DNA of 64,000 nucleotides from an uncultured Campylobacter sp. (GCF_938017705.1 NZ_CALIIS010000038.1:1-64000), one strand, 5' to 3'. Positions 18,460 to 27,545 are shown, counted from the first letter of the stretch. Numbers and translations: made by a program. The notes: generated from the letters alone by a model not told the origin.

Positions 18460-18605
18460 ACGAGGCTAAATTTCAAACGCAGGTCGGATTTTGCGCGACG
18501 ATGTTTAAATTTGCGCGCGCTATTTTAATCCGCGCCTGCGTCGTTTAACGCTCGCGTGAAGGGTTAAATTTACGCTGCATTGCGCGCGAGCCCTTGAGTT
18601 TAAGC

Positions 18606-18656
18606 AAAACGAGCTTAAATTTAAACGCCGTCTTGCTCTAGATTTAAGCTCGTTTT
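18606..18656 (+). terminator. Terminator after the DUF1508/EF-hand operon
   Basis: A perfect 15-bp inverted repeat (arms 18606-18620 and 18642-18656, core ACGAGCTTAAAT). The 3' arm ends in a TTTTTT run on the plus strand. It lies about 150 bases after the last stop codon. Confidence 0.7.
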
Positions 18657-18950
18657 TTGCGGCGTCTTATTTATACTGCCTCGGCAGAGCGCCCTGCTCC
18701 GCTCTTTTGATCGTCCATATTGAGCCAAAATAACCACACACTCTGCTTTAAATTTTATCTTTGCTCTTTAATGTCCGCTTTAAATTTAATCACTCTTTGG
18801 CTCGATTTTATTTCGCTACCCATTCAAATTCCCGCGCAGCGCGTCAAAGCATATAGTCAAATTTCATCAAAATTTTAAAAACGGCTATAAATTAAGCGTG
18901 AAAGAGTTCGCCTAAAAAGGATATATTTTATTTCTATTTACTGTTTAGGT
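18657..18950. other. Spacer without visible gene
   Basis: About 290 bases of AT-rich DNA between the terminator and the small RNA promoter. Upstream of the promoter, from about 18915, it shows the alternating T-rich tracts common before Campylobacter -10 boxes. Confidence 0.4.
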
Positions 18951-18952
18951 AG

Positions 18953-18958
18953 TATAAT
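18953..18958 (+). promoter_or_regulatory. Promoter of the candidate small RNA
   Basis: TATAAT behind T-rich tracts, a strong Campylobacter sigma-70 pattern. It predicts a transcript start near 18963-18966. Confidence 0.6.
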
Positions 18959-18961
18959 CGT

Positions 18962-19027
18962 TCTTGTCCGACAAGATAAAACCTCCTTTTTGTATGAAGC
19001 CCGAGTTTAAAAGCTCGGGCTTTTTTT
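18962..19027 (+). ncRNA. Candidate small RNA with anti-Shine-Dalgarno stretch
   Basis: About 60-65 nucleotides bounded by a promoter and a strong intrinsic terminator, with no open frame. It would fold as a 5' hairpin (TCTTGT/ACAAGA around CCG, 18962-18976), a single-stranded stretch with ACCTCCTTTTTG (18981-18992), and a 9-bp terminator stem (arms 18997-19005 and 19014-19022) with a T-tail. The exposed stretch equals the anti-Shine-Dalgarno end of 16S rRNA, so it could mask ribosome-binding sites. This is the architecture of many Hfq-independent Campylobacterota regulators. If transcription starts later than 18963, the first hairpin would be shortened. Confidence 0.55.
18997..19027 (+). terminator. 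Intrinsic terminator of the candidate small RNA
   Basis: A perfect 9-bp stem (AAGCCCGAG and its complement) with an 8-base loop and a run of seven Ts. It sits upstream of the separate moaC promoter, so it ends an independent transcript. Confidence 0.85.
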
Positions 19028-19043
19028 ATGCCCGAAATTCTGC

Positions 19044-19049
19044 TATAAT
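19044..19049 (+). promoter_or_regulatory. moaC promoter -10 box
   Basis: TATAAT 26 bases before the moaC ATG and downstream of the small RNA terminator. Confidence 0.65.
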
Positions 19050-19074
19050 CCCGCCAAAAAATGCAAGGAATTTT

Positions 19075-19545
19075 ATGCTTACACATATAGACGAAAACAA
19101 TATGCCGCGCATGGTAGATGTCGGCGCCAAGGACGAGAGCGAGCGTGTAGCCACCGCTAGCGGCATCATCCGCATGAGCGCGGAGGCGTTTGCCGCCGTT
19201 AAGCAAAACACGGCCAAAAAAGGCCCCGTGCTTCAAACTGCCGTAGTTGCCGCGATAATGGGCGCTAAAAAGACGAGTGAGCTAATACCCATGACTCATC
19301 CGCTTACGATTACTTCGATTAAAACCGATATTGAGGAGCTTACGAGCGAGTGCGCGTTTAAGCTTTTTGTAACTGTAAAAATCACGGGCAAAACGGGCGT
19401 TGAGATGGAGGCGCTAACGGGCGTAAGCGTGGGGCTGCTGACGATTTACGATATGCTAAAAGCGATAAATAAATCGATGCAGATTACCGACATCGTGCTG
19501 CAACGCAAAGAGGGGGGCAAGAGTGGCGTGTATATTAGGGGCTGA
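19075..19545 (+). CDS. moaC: Cyclic pyranopterin monophosphate synthase
   Basis: A 156-residue MoaC. It converts the cyclised GTP-derived intermediate made by MoaA into cyclic pyranopterin monophosphate, the first stable precursor of molybdenum cofactor. Family motifs MVDVG, PMTHPL and [13 protein letters not shown] are present. The ATG at 19075 follows AAGGAA and the promoter, so an upstream in-frame start inside the small RNA region is rejected. Its product is needed by the two molybdoenzymes at 28 and 38 kb. The next gene overlaps it by 23 bases. Confidence 0.95.
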   Translation: MLTHIDENNMPRMVDVGAKDESERVATASGIIRMSAEAFAAVKQNTAKKGPVLQTAVVAAIMGAKKTSELIPMTHPLTITSIKTDIEELTSECAFKLFVTVKITGKTGVEMEALTGVSVGLLTIYDMLKAINKSMQITDIVLQRKEGGKSGVYIRG

Positions 19546-19783
19546 AAAGCCAAAAATCGACTATCCGCTCTTTTGGGAATACAAAATCATCCTAGACGCA
19601 AGCACCCAAAAGCGCGAGCAGATCGATGAAATTTTAAAGGGCGAAAATTACAAAATAGACTTTTCACGCTTTTCAAACGGCGGCAAATACATGAGCTTCA
19701 ACGCAAGCGTCTTCGTAAATAGCGATACGCACAGAAATGAAATTTTCGAGCGATTAAAGGCTCATTTTAAATACATACTGTAG
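19523..19783 (+). CDS. DUF493 (YbeD/HP0495-like) protein
   Basis: An 86-residue protein of the DUF493 family, an alpha-beta ferredoxin-like fold resembling regulatory ACT-type domains. Recognisable parts are [27 protein letters not shown] and a C-terminal LKAHFKYIL. The molecular role is unknown. It starts with GTG at 19523 inside moaC, behind a GAGGGGGG site, so it is co-translated with moaC. Confidence 0.82.
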   Translation: MACILGAEKPKIDYPLFWEYKIILDASTQKREQIDEILKGENYKIDFSRFSNGGKYMSFNASVFVNSDTHRNEIFERLKAHFKYIL

Positions 19784-19791
19784 GAGAGGTT

Positions 19792-21051
19792 ATGAAAGAA
19801 AAACTGATAGAAAAATTCGGCGCCGATCTCGCGCAAATTTCACAAGCCGAGCTAGCCTCATATGTGCAAGAGCTCGCCTTGCAAAAAGCCACGAAGGCTT
19901 TGTGTGAGCTTGACGACGAGAGTAAAAGCGCCAAAAGCACGCAATTAATCCTAGACTTCGCAGCCGAGTTAAAAGACGCGGGCGCGCTTAGCGATGAGAC
20001 GGCAGAAGCCCTACTTAACGGCGTTAAAAAGGCGCTGTGCGACGAGGACGAGCAGGCTCTTTACAAACTCATCTACGATTACGACGATCTGCGCAAAAAG
20101 ATCGCTTGTAAACAAAAGGCGATTAAAACCCTAGTTCTGCGCAGCTACGACGATCTGGATACCGCGCTGCAAAACGCAAGCGAAACAGAAGCAAAAGAGC
20201 GCATAGGCGCGGCGCTACAGCGAGCGATTGCGAGTAAACTTCCGCTTGCGGACGTGCTGAAAGAAGCGAGCGAACTGGCTTTCATAAGCGTGCTCGAAAG
20301 CGGCACCGACATCGAGGATACCGCGCACGAGACGGCGAAAAACATCGCATTTTCGGCTATAGGCGACGGGGAATTTACGAAATTCCGTACAAAAGAAATT
20401 TCAAAAATCATCATAAACCGCGCGATTTTCGTTGCAAACGAGAGTAAAAATACAGCCTCTGCGCTGATTAGAGGCGCGATTTTAGGCTGCTACGACGGCA
20501 TAAATAAAGCCGCCGAGAGATACCGCGACGAGCTAAGTTTCTCGCCAGCAAGCGACGCACAGAGCTTAGAGAACGAAAGGCTTCAAATTTCGCAGATGAG
20601 CGAGCTATTTAGCGCGGTTTTAAGCGATGCGGTCGCAAGCTCGGAGGAGCCCGCTAAAAGCGAAATCGCCAAGATCGCCGATGAAGAATTCGGAGGCTAT
20701 TTGGCTAAATTTAGAAAAATTTCAAGCGATCTTGCCGAGCAACTAAGCTCTAAAATCGGCGAGATCGAGCTTGGCGAACGCGCGAAAAAGGCAAGCGCCA
20801 AGGCACGCGAAATCACTCAAGAGCTAAGCCAAAAAAGCGCCAAAATCATCGAAAACCTCGATCTGGACGAGAAGCTGGACGCAATCAAAAAAGAGCTTAG
20901 CGAGTTTGAAAAGAAGATGAGCCAAAAATTTGCCGAGCTAAAAAGCTCCGAAGTCGCCAAAAACGTAAGCGAAAGGGCGCGCGAGATGAGCGCTAAGGCT
21001 TACGAGGCCGCAAAAGAAACGATCGCCAAGCTAAAGTCCAAAAAGGACTAA
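19792..21051 (+). CDS. Long helical protein of unknown function
   Basis: A 419-residue, Ala/Glu/Lys-rich, almost wholly helical protein without signal peptide or membrane segment. Residues 1-300 look like packed helices. Residues about 310-415 form an amphipathic, coiled-coil-like tail with repeats of the type KNVSERAREMSAKAYEAAKE, like apolipoprotein/LEA-type helices. It starts eight bases after the DUF493 stop codon, behind AGGAGAGG, so it shares the moaC transcript. I do not recognise a family with known function. A membrane-surface or scaffold role is speculation. Confidence 0.75.
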   Translation: MKEKLIEKFGADLAQISQAELASYVQELALQKATKALCELDDESKSAKSTQLILDFAAELKDAGALSDETAEALLNGVKKALCDEDEQALYKLIYDYDDLRKKIACKQKAIKTLVLRSYDDLDTALQNASETEAKERIGAALQRAIASKLPLADVLKEASELAFISVLESGTDIEDTAHETAKNIAFSAIGDGEFTKFRTKEISKIIINRAIFVANESKNTASALIRGAILGCYDGINKAAERYRDELSFSPASDAQSLENERLQISQMSELFSAVLSDAVASSEEPAKSEIAKIADEEFGGYLAKFRKISSDLAEQLSSKIGEIELGERAKKASAKAREITQELSQKSAKIIENLDLDEKLDAIKKELSEFEKKMSQKFAELKSSEVAKNVSERAREMSAKAYEAAKETIAKLKSKKD

Positions 21052-22132
21052 ATGGGCGCCGCGGGCGCGAAATCCTAGCATCAAGTATGGCGCCCACGGC
21101 TTTACGTTGCATAATTTACTCGCTTGCCTTAAAGTCCGCACGCTCCAAATAATGGAGCTTTCGTTAGAGTTTGCGAGGCCTGCGCAGAATTCTTTATGCG
21201 CTTTAACGGCGCTGTAAAATTCCATGCTGATAAAGAATTTTAGGAATTTTGCATAGCTAAATTTAGATGCGCGCTGCAAAATTCCGTGCCGCCAAAAATC
21301 CTACGGCGATGCGAGACCCCGGTCCAACCAAATCTTGCTGCAGCGATAAAATTCTAAGTGTAAAATTTTATAGCTGACGCGGCACATATAAAATTCCAAA
21401 GCCGGCGCGGATTTTTAAGCTTAAAATTTCATCGCATAGATTTGCGTAGCAAAATTTTAAAATTCTAAACGCGTAAAATTCTAAAATTCTACCCAAAATG
21501 ATACGGTACGGCTTTCAGTTTAAAATTTTATCCCGACGCGTGCAAATGAAATTTCGCGAGATAAATTCTATGAAAAGGCGTCTGTGGTGTTTGGCATTTC
21601 TGCGATCATTTTCACTGCAGCGTAAGATGCGGCGCATTGGCTTTTACCAAATTAGTAATTAAAAATTCATGTACCACAAAAGATTAGTGCGACTCACCTC
21701 AAATCATAGCGACATCCGAGCCCATTTTATCGCACGATTTGATCGCATAAATTTTAAACCGATCTTGCTGCGCCCGGGTCGAGCGCCTGGTGTAAATAAA
21801 ATTCTACCGGATTTATCGTTGCGTAAATTTAAAACCGCACCCCGCTCTATTTAGACGTAGAGGCACCTTGTTTATGCAACGCCGCGTTTAGATAAAATCA
21901 CTGCTTTCACACAGCAATGCCTCGTTTACGCCACGATAAAATTCTGCGAAATCACCGCTAAATTTTATCGTTAAATTACAAAGCCCAATCCTATTTTAAA
22001 GGCGACGGGTGTTCTTAAATTTCACGACAAATTACAAATAGATCGCGCCTGCAAAATACAGCAATTCAAAATAAAATTCTAAAAATTTAATCAAATTTCG
22101 CTAAAATCGCCGCAAAATTTTAAGGAGAAAAG
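21052..22132. other. 1.1-kb spacer rich in AAAATTCTA words
   Basis: No supported gene. The stretch alternates GC-rich patches with AAATTT, AAATTC and GAATTC words, with near-tandem TAAAATTCTAAAATTCT around 21450-21492. Short frames at 21031-21279 (minus) and 21669-21854 (plus) lack ribosome-binding sites and family likeness. It may be decayed coding DNA or a repeat-bearing spacer. The promoter of the M48 gene should be near its end. Confidence 0.5.
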
Positions 22133-22942
22133 ATGAAAAAAATAGCTCTTTTAATATCCTTTGCTGCGATGATGATTTTTACCGGCTGCGCGAGCACCAC
22201 GCAAGGCGGCGCCGTAGGCATCGACCGCTCGCAATTCATCACCGTAAGCGAAGCTGAAATGGATCAAAGTGCCGCGCTTGCCTACAAGCAGATTACCGCC
22301 CAAGCAAACGCCAAACATGTCCTAAATACTGATAAAAAGCTAACTGATCGCGTTAGAGGCATCTCGAAGCGCCTAATCGCTCAAGTCGGCGCATTTCGCA
22401 AAGACGCACTGAAATGGAACTGGCAGGTAAACGTCATCAACGACCCTACGATCAATGCTTGGTGTATGCCTGGCGGCCGTATCGTCGTATATACTGGCAT
22501 CATCGAAAAACTAAAGCTTACCGATGCCGAGCTGGCTGCTATTTTGGGGCACGAGATGTCTCACGCACTGCGCGAACACAGCCGCGAGCGAGCCTCGACT
22601 GAACAGATGAAAGATGTCGGTATCGCCGTAGCAAGCTCCGCAGCAGGGCTTGGAGATCTGGGCTCAGCGGCTTTGAATATGGCGGCGCAGTACACATTCA
22701 CGCTGCCGTTTTCGCGCACGCATGAAACGGAAGCCGATCTGATGGGCGTTGAGCTGATGGCGCGCGCAGGATACGATCCGAGGGCGGCGATAAACGTCTG
22801 GGAGAAGATGAATAAGCTAAATGAGAGCCATCCGCTTAAATTTATGTCCACGCACCCTTCAAACGACGATCGCATCGCCGATCTAAAAGAGGTGATGCCA
22901 AAAGTCTTGCCTCTTTACGAGGCTGCCACAAGAAATAGATAG
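22133..22942 (+). CDS. M48-family metalloprotease lipoprotein
   Basis: A 269-residue exported zinc protease of the M48 family, like LoiP/YcaL/BepA, which act on outer-membrane proteins in the periplasm. The lipobox cysteine is C19 (FTGC). The zinc motif is HEMSH at 140-144, with the third ligand E200 in HETEAD, and FMSTHPSNDDRI near the C-terminus is typical. It lacks the TPR domain of BepA, so it is closer to LoiP/YcaL. AAGGAG precedes the ATG. It stands alone between long spacers. Confidence 0.9.
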   Translation: MKKIALLISFAAMMIFTGCASTTQGGAVGIDRSQFITVSEAEMDQSAALAYKQITAQANAKHVLNTDKKLTDRVRGISKRLIAQVGAFRKDALKWNWQVNVINDPTINAWCMPGGRIVVYTGIIEKLKLTDAELAAILGHEMSHALREHSRERASTEQMKDVGIAVASSAAGLGDLGSAALNMAAQYTFTLPFSRTHETEADLMGVELMARAGYDPRAAINVWEKMNKLNESHPLKFMSTHPSNDDRIADLKEVMPKVLPLYEAATRNR

Positions 22943-23598
22943 TCTTGCGATTTAAAATTTCGCAAGAGTTTGCGCGCTGAGGTTTTTTTAAGTAGCGGGT
23001 TTTATCGTAGCATTTAAATTTCTTAATGGACTTGCGCGCGGCGCTAGGATTATCCGCCGCGCTAGAGCTCTATCGCGATAAAATCTCGCCGCGACAAAGG
23101 CCTGCCGCAGCGCGAAATTTTAAATTACCGCAAAATTCCATTAACACGCGCGATAAACATAATCCGCGCCGAGACAAAATTTCATTTTAAAATGCAAGTG
23201 CTGGGCGAAATTCCGTCGCATAGAAAGCCGAAACGTCCGTCGCTACAGAATTCTACGGCGCGAAATTTTACGATTTTAAGCGCGACGAAATTTGGAGTAA
23301 AATTTTGCCCCTTCGGGCGCAGATGGAATTTCGCTACGGCCGTATACAAATGAAATTTTGCAGCCGCAGCCCAGTATGAAAATAAAATTTATTCGGCTGG
23401 GTAGCAGAATTTAGCGCTATTTTGCGCGGCGACAAGTCTCGCGTGGGCAGATGAAATTTCGCGCGATAAAAGAAGCAAAATTTCAACTCCGTAAAATTCT
23501 ACGCACGGGCGCGAGGCATTTTCCACGCCTTTTGGATTTTAAAGCGTTTTTAGATATAATCATAAATATTTATTTTTAAATTTCAAAGGATAAGAAAT
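22943..23598. other. Spacer with quasi-periodic AAATT words
   Basis: About 650 bases without a gene. AAATTT, AAATTC and GAATTT words recur every 15-40 bases, separated by CG-rich patches. The only signal is the promoter at 23555-23560. Confidence 0.45.
23555..23560 (+). promoter_or_regulatory. Promoter -10 box of the CorC/CNNM-type gene
   Basis: TATAAT 39 bases before the TTG start at 23599. Confidence 0.55.
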
Positions 23599-24936
23599 TT
23601 GGACACGGACAGTTCGGTTTTAATGTTAGTTTTAGCTTTTGTATTCATCTTTATGAATGCTTTTTTCGTTCTTTCGGAATTCTCAATCGTCAAAGTAAGA
23701 AAGTCTCGCCTCGAAGAGCTTATCAAGGATAAAATTCCAAACGCAAAGCTCGCTTTTAAAATTTCAAACTCCCTAGACACCTACCTCAGCGCCACTCAGC
23801 TAGGCATTACGATAAGTTCGCTAGCCCTCGGCTGGATCGGTGAGCCCGCGGTATCGAGACTGATCGAGCTGCCGCTAAGATCCATCGGCATAGGCGGCGG
23901 AGCGGCGGCACATACGATCGCCTTCGTCATATCTTTTACGCTCGTTACGCTATTTCACGTCGTGCTCGGCGAGCTGGTGCCAAAATCCATCGCTATTGCC
24001 AAAACCGAGAAGATCGTACTTTTCATCTCTAGACCGCTTCATATTTTTTGGATTATGTTTTTTCCGATCATAAAGGCATTTGACTTCATCGCTGCCGTAT
24101 CGCTTAAAATCATCGGCGTAAAGCCCGCCAAAGAGAGCGAGCTTGCGCTTTCGGACGAAGAGATCAAAATCATCGCGAGCGAGAGCCTAAAGGGCGGTGT
24201 GCTCGATAGCCTAGAGACCGAGATCATCAAAAATGCCGTCGATTTTAGCGACACGGTCGCTAAAGAGATAATGACGCCGAGGCGCGATCTAGTTTGCCTA
24301 AATAAGCAAAAAAGTTACGACGAAAACTATGCAACCGTCTTGCAGTCGAAATTTACGCGCTTCCCATATATCGACGGCAGCAAGGATAACGTCCTAGGCC
24401 TCATCCACATCCGCGACATCATCCAGCAAAAGGGAGATAAAAGCTTCGATAAAATCGTGCGCAAGCTCATCATCGTGCCTGAAAACAGCCCGATCTCTAA
24501 AATTTTACCGATGATGAATAAGCAGCGCATTTTTGCCGCGCTCGTCATCGACGAATACGGCGGCACGGCGGGATTTTTGACGATGGAAGATATAATAGAA
24601 GAAATTTTTGGCGACATCAACGACGAGCACGACGCGAATGCACAAAATTTTAAATGTATCGACGAGAACACCTTTGAGTTTAGAGGCCGCTTCGAGATCG
24701 AAGGCGTCGAGGAGGTGATGGGCATCGACTTCGACGAGGAGACCGAGCAGCTAACGATCGGCGGCTACGTCTTTAACCTCTTCGGCAGCCTACCTGAAAT
24801 CGGCGATAAAATAAGCGATGAAAACTGCGACTATGAAGTGCTGCGAATGGATGGCACAAGAGTTTCGCTCGTAAAAGCGATCAAAAAAGCAGTCGCGCAG
24901 CCGCAAGAAAATGAAGAAGCGGAGAAAAATAACTAA
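23599..24936 (+). CDS. CNNM/CorC-family membrane protein (DUF21-CBS-CorC_HlyC)
   Basis: A 445-residue membrane protein with the three-part architecture of bacterial CNNM/CorC transporters. The DUF21 transmembrane domain covers about residues 1-190. A CBS pair covers about 210-335 (KEIMTPRRDLVCL, LVIDEYGGTAGFLTMEDIIEEIFGDI). A CorC_HlyC domain covers about 350-430. Such proteins export or sense magnesium or cobalt; older annotations call them haemolysins. It uses a TTG start, supported by AAAGGA upstream and the promoter. No partner genes are nearby. Confidence 0.87.
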   Translation: MDTDSSVLMLVLAFVFIFMNAFFVLSEFSIVKVRKSRLEELIKDKIPNAKLAFKISNSLDTYLSATQLGITISSLALGWIGEPAVSRLIELPLRSIGIGGGAAAHTIAFVISFTLVTLFHVVLGELVPKSIAIAKTEKIVLFISRPLHIFWIMFFPIIKAFDFIAAVSLKIIGVKPAKESELALSDEEIKIIASESLKGGVLDSLETEIIKNAVDFSDTVAKEIMTPRRDLVCLNKQKSYDENYATVLQSKFTRFPYIDGSKDNVLGLIHIRDIIQQKGDKSFDKIVRKLIIVPENSPISKILPMMNKQRIFAALVIDEYGGTAGFLTMEDIIEEIFGDINDEHDANAQNFKCIDENTFEFRGRFEIEGVEEVMGIDFDEETEQLTIGGYVFNLFGSLPEIGDKISDENCDYEVLRMDGTRVSLVKAIKKAVAQPQENEEAEKNN

Positions 24937-25583
24937 GCCAAAGTGTGAGTTAATAAAATTCGCTCTGTGATGCTGCGTGCCGGAAATTTCAAGCACGCTG
25001 CCACTTGCGACGCTCTCAATCCCCATCCCCATATAGGGCAAAAATTTATTCGCTGCTCCCGCATAGATGCCCTAATAGCGGGCACAGGAATGCCACTCGC
25101 CTTGTAGAGCGCCATAAAAGTGCTATTTATAAGTCCTCTTCATATTACAAACAAAAGGCGAAATTCTACCGCGAAAATTCTGCCAGAGCGACGCTAGATA
25201 AAATTTCTTGATAAGCCTGTTTTCAAATTTTGCGAGATCGTAAATTTTAAAATTTCGCAGAATTTTAAAATTCTAATTGATCTAAATTTCTCGCCTAATT
25301 TAAATAGCAAGCCACACTACAAGCCCAGGCCAAGCGAATTTTAAATCCAAAGCCTAAGCGTAAAATTCTAAAATTATTAAAGATAAAATTTTGCCGCGCA
25401 ATATCGCAGAATTAACTCTATCGATTTTGATCATAAAATTTCGCCAATCTTGCTTTAAAACTTCGCAATTTTAAATTCTAAAAATTTCTAAGTAATCAAA
25501 TCGGCACGCCTTAAAATTCCGCATAAATAAATCTTAAATTCCTTTTTGCTACCATAACGAAAATTTTTTGCACGGATGGCTTT
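24937..25583. other. Spacer rich in AAAATTCTA words
   Basis: About 650 bases without a supported gene. From 25220 to 25520 there are many AAAATTT/AAAATTCTA words. Short frames at 24933-25211 on both strands are not convincing. Confidence 0.45.
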
Positions 25584-26897
25584 ATGACAAAACACAAATT
25601 CTCATCGCGCTGGGCTTTTATCATCGCTTGCGTGGGCTCCGCCGTAGGTATGGCAAATGTCTGGGGCTTCCCTTATAAACTCGGCACGAACGGCGGCGGC
25701 GCATTTTTGCTAATTTACGTTTTTTTCGTAGCGCTGTTTTCATACATAGGCCTAAGCGCCGAATACGCGATCGGTCGCCGCGCCAAAACAGGCACGCTAG
25801 GCTCATACGAATACGCGTGGAAAAGCCGCGGACTGGGCGCTATCGGTAAGGTTATCGGCTGGCTACCGCTTGCCGGTTCGATGTGTATCGCAGTGGGCTA
25901 TGCCGTCATCATCGCCTACGTTCTAAAAGCGCTAGTCCAAGCCATAGACGGCTCGCTAATGAGTGAAAATACCGATACGTGGTTCAACTCTTTTGCCCTG
26001 ATGCCCTACTCCGTGGTACCTTATCACTGTATAATCGTCGCAGGCACGTTGTTGACGCTGTTTTTCGGCGCCAAAAGCATCGAAAAAACGAATAAAATTA
26101 TGATGCCGCTATTTTTCGTGCTATTTGCAATTTTGGCAATTAGGGTTGCGACACTGCAAGGCGCTGCGGGCGGATATGCGTTTCTTTTCGGCGCCGATTT
26201 TACTAAGCTAGCAGATCCGATGGTTTGGATTTCTGCGATGGGACAGGCATTTTTCTCGCTATCGATTACGGGCTCAGGGATGATCGTCTATGGCGCGTAT
26301 CTATCCAAGGACGAAGACATCGTATCTGCGGCGAAAAATACCGCGCTATTTGACACGCTAGCCGCGATGGTAGCTGCGCTAGTGATGATCCCTGCAGTAT
26401 TTGCTTACGGAATGGATCCTGCGGCGGGGCCTAAGCTACTTTTCGTAACTCTGCCTAAAATTTTGCAAGATATGGCAGGCGGTAGAATTTTTGCAGTGAT
26501 TTTATTTACCGCCGTGATTTTTGGTGGAATTTCATCGCTTCAAAATATGTTCGAAGTAGTTGCCGAATCGCTAATGCATAAGTTTCCAAGGCTAAGCCGC
26601 GCATTCACGCTTGCGCTATTGTGCGCGATTTGCCTGGGCGCAGGCCTTGGTATGGAAGCCATAAGCTCATGGGGTCCGTGGATGGATTTCGTATCGATTT
26701 ATATCATTCCGATCGGAGCGGTAATCGGCGCGATATCGTGGTTTTGGGTGATTAAGCGGAATGAAATTTTAGATGAGATCAATCTAGGCGCAGATATGGC
26801 TCGCGGCAAGCTCTGGTATGATATCGGGCGCTTTGTCTATGTCCCACTGGCGCTACTTTTATGCATAATCGCGCTTAGTATGCATATTTCGTTTTGA
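25584..26897 (+). CDS. NSS-family sodium-dependent amino-acid symporter
   Basis: A 437-residue inner-membrane transporter of the neurotransmitter:sodium symporter (LeuT-like) family, which imports amino acids with sodium. The helix-1 sodium/substrate motif is GSAVGMANVWGFPY at residues 17-30, followed by NGGGAF. The helix 6 region is FFSLSITGSGM, near residue 230. It has the short bacterial form, probably with 11 helices. The substrate is not readable from sequence. It stands alone, upstream of a toxin-antitoxin pair. Confidence 0.9.
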   Translation: MTKHKFSSRWAFIIACVGSAVGMANVWGFPYKLGTNGGGAFLLIYVFFVALFSYIGLSAEYAIGRRAKTGTLGSYEYAWKSRGLGAIGKVIGWLPLAGSMCIAVGYAVIIAYVLKALVQAIDGSLMSENTDTWFNSFALMPYSVVPYHCIIVAGTLLTLFFGAKSIEKTNKIMMPLFFVLFAILAIRVATLQGAAGGYAFLFGADFTKLADPMVWISAMGQAFFSLSITGSGMIVYGAYLSKDEDIVSAAKNTALFDTLAAMVAALVMIPAVFAYGMDPAAGPKLLFVTLPKILQDMAGGRIFAVILFTAVIFGGISSLQNMFEVVAESLMHKFPRLSRAFTLALLCAICLGAGLGMEAISSWGPWMDFVSIYIIPIGAVIGAISWFWVIKRNEILDEINLGADMARGKLWYDIGRFVYVPLALLLCIIALSMHISF

Positions 26898-26971
26898 ATT
26901 AAAATCTTGCTAGATTTAGAATTAATAGTGTTCTCTAGTAATGGAATTTTAGCAAAGCACATTTATAAATC

Positions 26972-27006
26972 ATTGCATTATCCATATAAATAATGTATAA
27001 TGCAAT
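26972..27006 (+). promoter_or_regulatory. Toxin-antitoxin promoter with palindromic operator
   Basis: A perfect 10-bp inverted repeat (ATTGCATTAT at 26972-26981, ATAATGCAAT at 26997-27006). The right arm overlaps the TATAAT -10 box at 26996-27001. Binding of the antitoxin or the complex here would block transcription, as in RelBE-type autoregulation. Confidence 0.75.
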
Positions 27007-27021
27007 CAAAAAGGAGACAAT

Positions 27022-27285
27022 ATGACGCGATCTATAAACGTAAATTTTAGAATGGATGCCGAGCTTAAAAAAGGGTTGGAGGAAGTATGCTCTGAAATGG
27101 GGCTAAATTTAACTACTGCTTTTACAATATTTGCTAAAAAAGTATTGCAAGAACGCAAAATTCCTTTCGAGCTGACGGCAGATCCCTTTTACAGCCACGA
27201 AAATTTATCTCATCTTAAGCGCTCTTTTGACGAATTAAAGGAAAATAGCGGGATTGAGCACGATTTGTTAGAAGCGGATCAATGA
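27022..27285 (+). CDS. RelB/DinJ-family antitoxin
   Basis: An 87-residue antitoxin. The N-terminal ribbon-helix-helix (residues 1-45, SINVNFRMDAELKKGLEEV) binds DNA. The C-terminal half is the toxin-wrapping arm. The gene is preceded by AAAAAGGAG and overlaps the toxin start by four bases. It is AT-rich relative to its neighbours, consistent with mobility. Confidence 0.88.
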   Translation: MTRSINVNFRMDAELKKGLEEVCSEMGLNLTTAFTIFAKKVLQERKIPFELTADPFYSHENLSHLKRSFDELKENSGIEHDLLEADQ

Positions 27286-27545
27286 AAAAAATCTGGTCGC
27301 AAGAAGCTTGGAAAGATTATCTGTATTGGCAGGAAAATGATAAAAATATCCTAAAGCGCATAAATAAGTTAATCCTAGATATAGAGCGTAACGGCTACGA
27401 TTGTATAGGCAAACCCGAAGCGCTAAAGGGCAATTTATCGGGGCTTTATAGTGTTAGAATAGATGGAAAAAATCGGCTCGTATTTAGAATATCTAATGGC
27501 GCCATAGAAATAGCTCAGTGTAAAACTCACTATGGAGATAAGTAA
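27282..27545 (+). CDS. YoeB/Txe-family mRNA interferase toxin
   Basis: An 87-residue RelE-superfamily toxin that cleaves mRNA on the ribosome. YoeB hallmarks are visible: WKDYLYWQ, KRINKLI, GKPEALKGNLSG, SVRIDGKNRLVFRI and the C-terminal HY with its catalytic histidine. The ATG at 27282 overlaps the antitoxin stop codon, the usual coupling in such pairs. A YoeB-type toxin with a RelB/DinJ-type partner is a recognised combination. It appears full-length and intact. Confidence 0.9.
   Translation: MKKIWSQEAWKDYLYWQENDKNILKRINKLILDIERNGYDCIGKPEALKGNLSGLYSVRIDGKNRLVFRISNGAIEIAQCKTHYGDK

Noticed and set aside
18964..19074. N-terminal extension of moaC reaching into the small RNA region
   Set aside because: It would cross a strong intrinsic terminator and a promoter; the family N-terminus and ribosome-binding site support 19075.
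21669..21854. 61-codon plus-strand frame in the 21-22 kb spacer
   Set aside because: Short, Arg/His-rich and unsupported; probably chance.
21052..25583. CRISPR-like periodicity of AAATT words in long spacers
   Set aside because: Spacing is irregular and no repeat of CRISPR length or cas gene is present.
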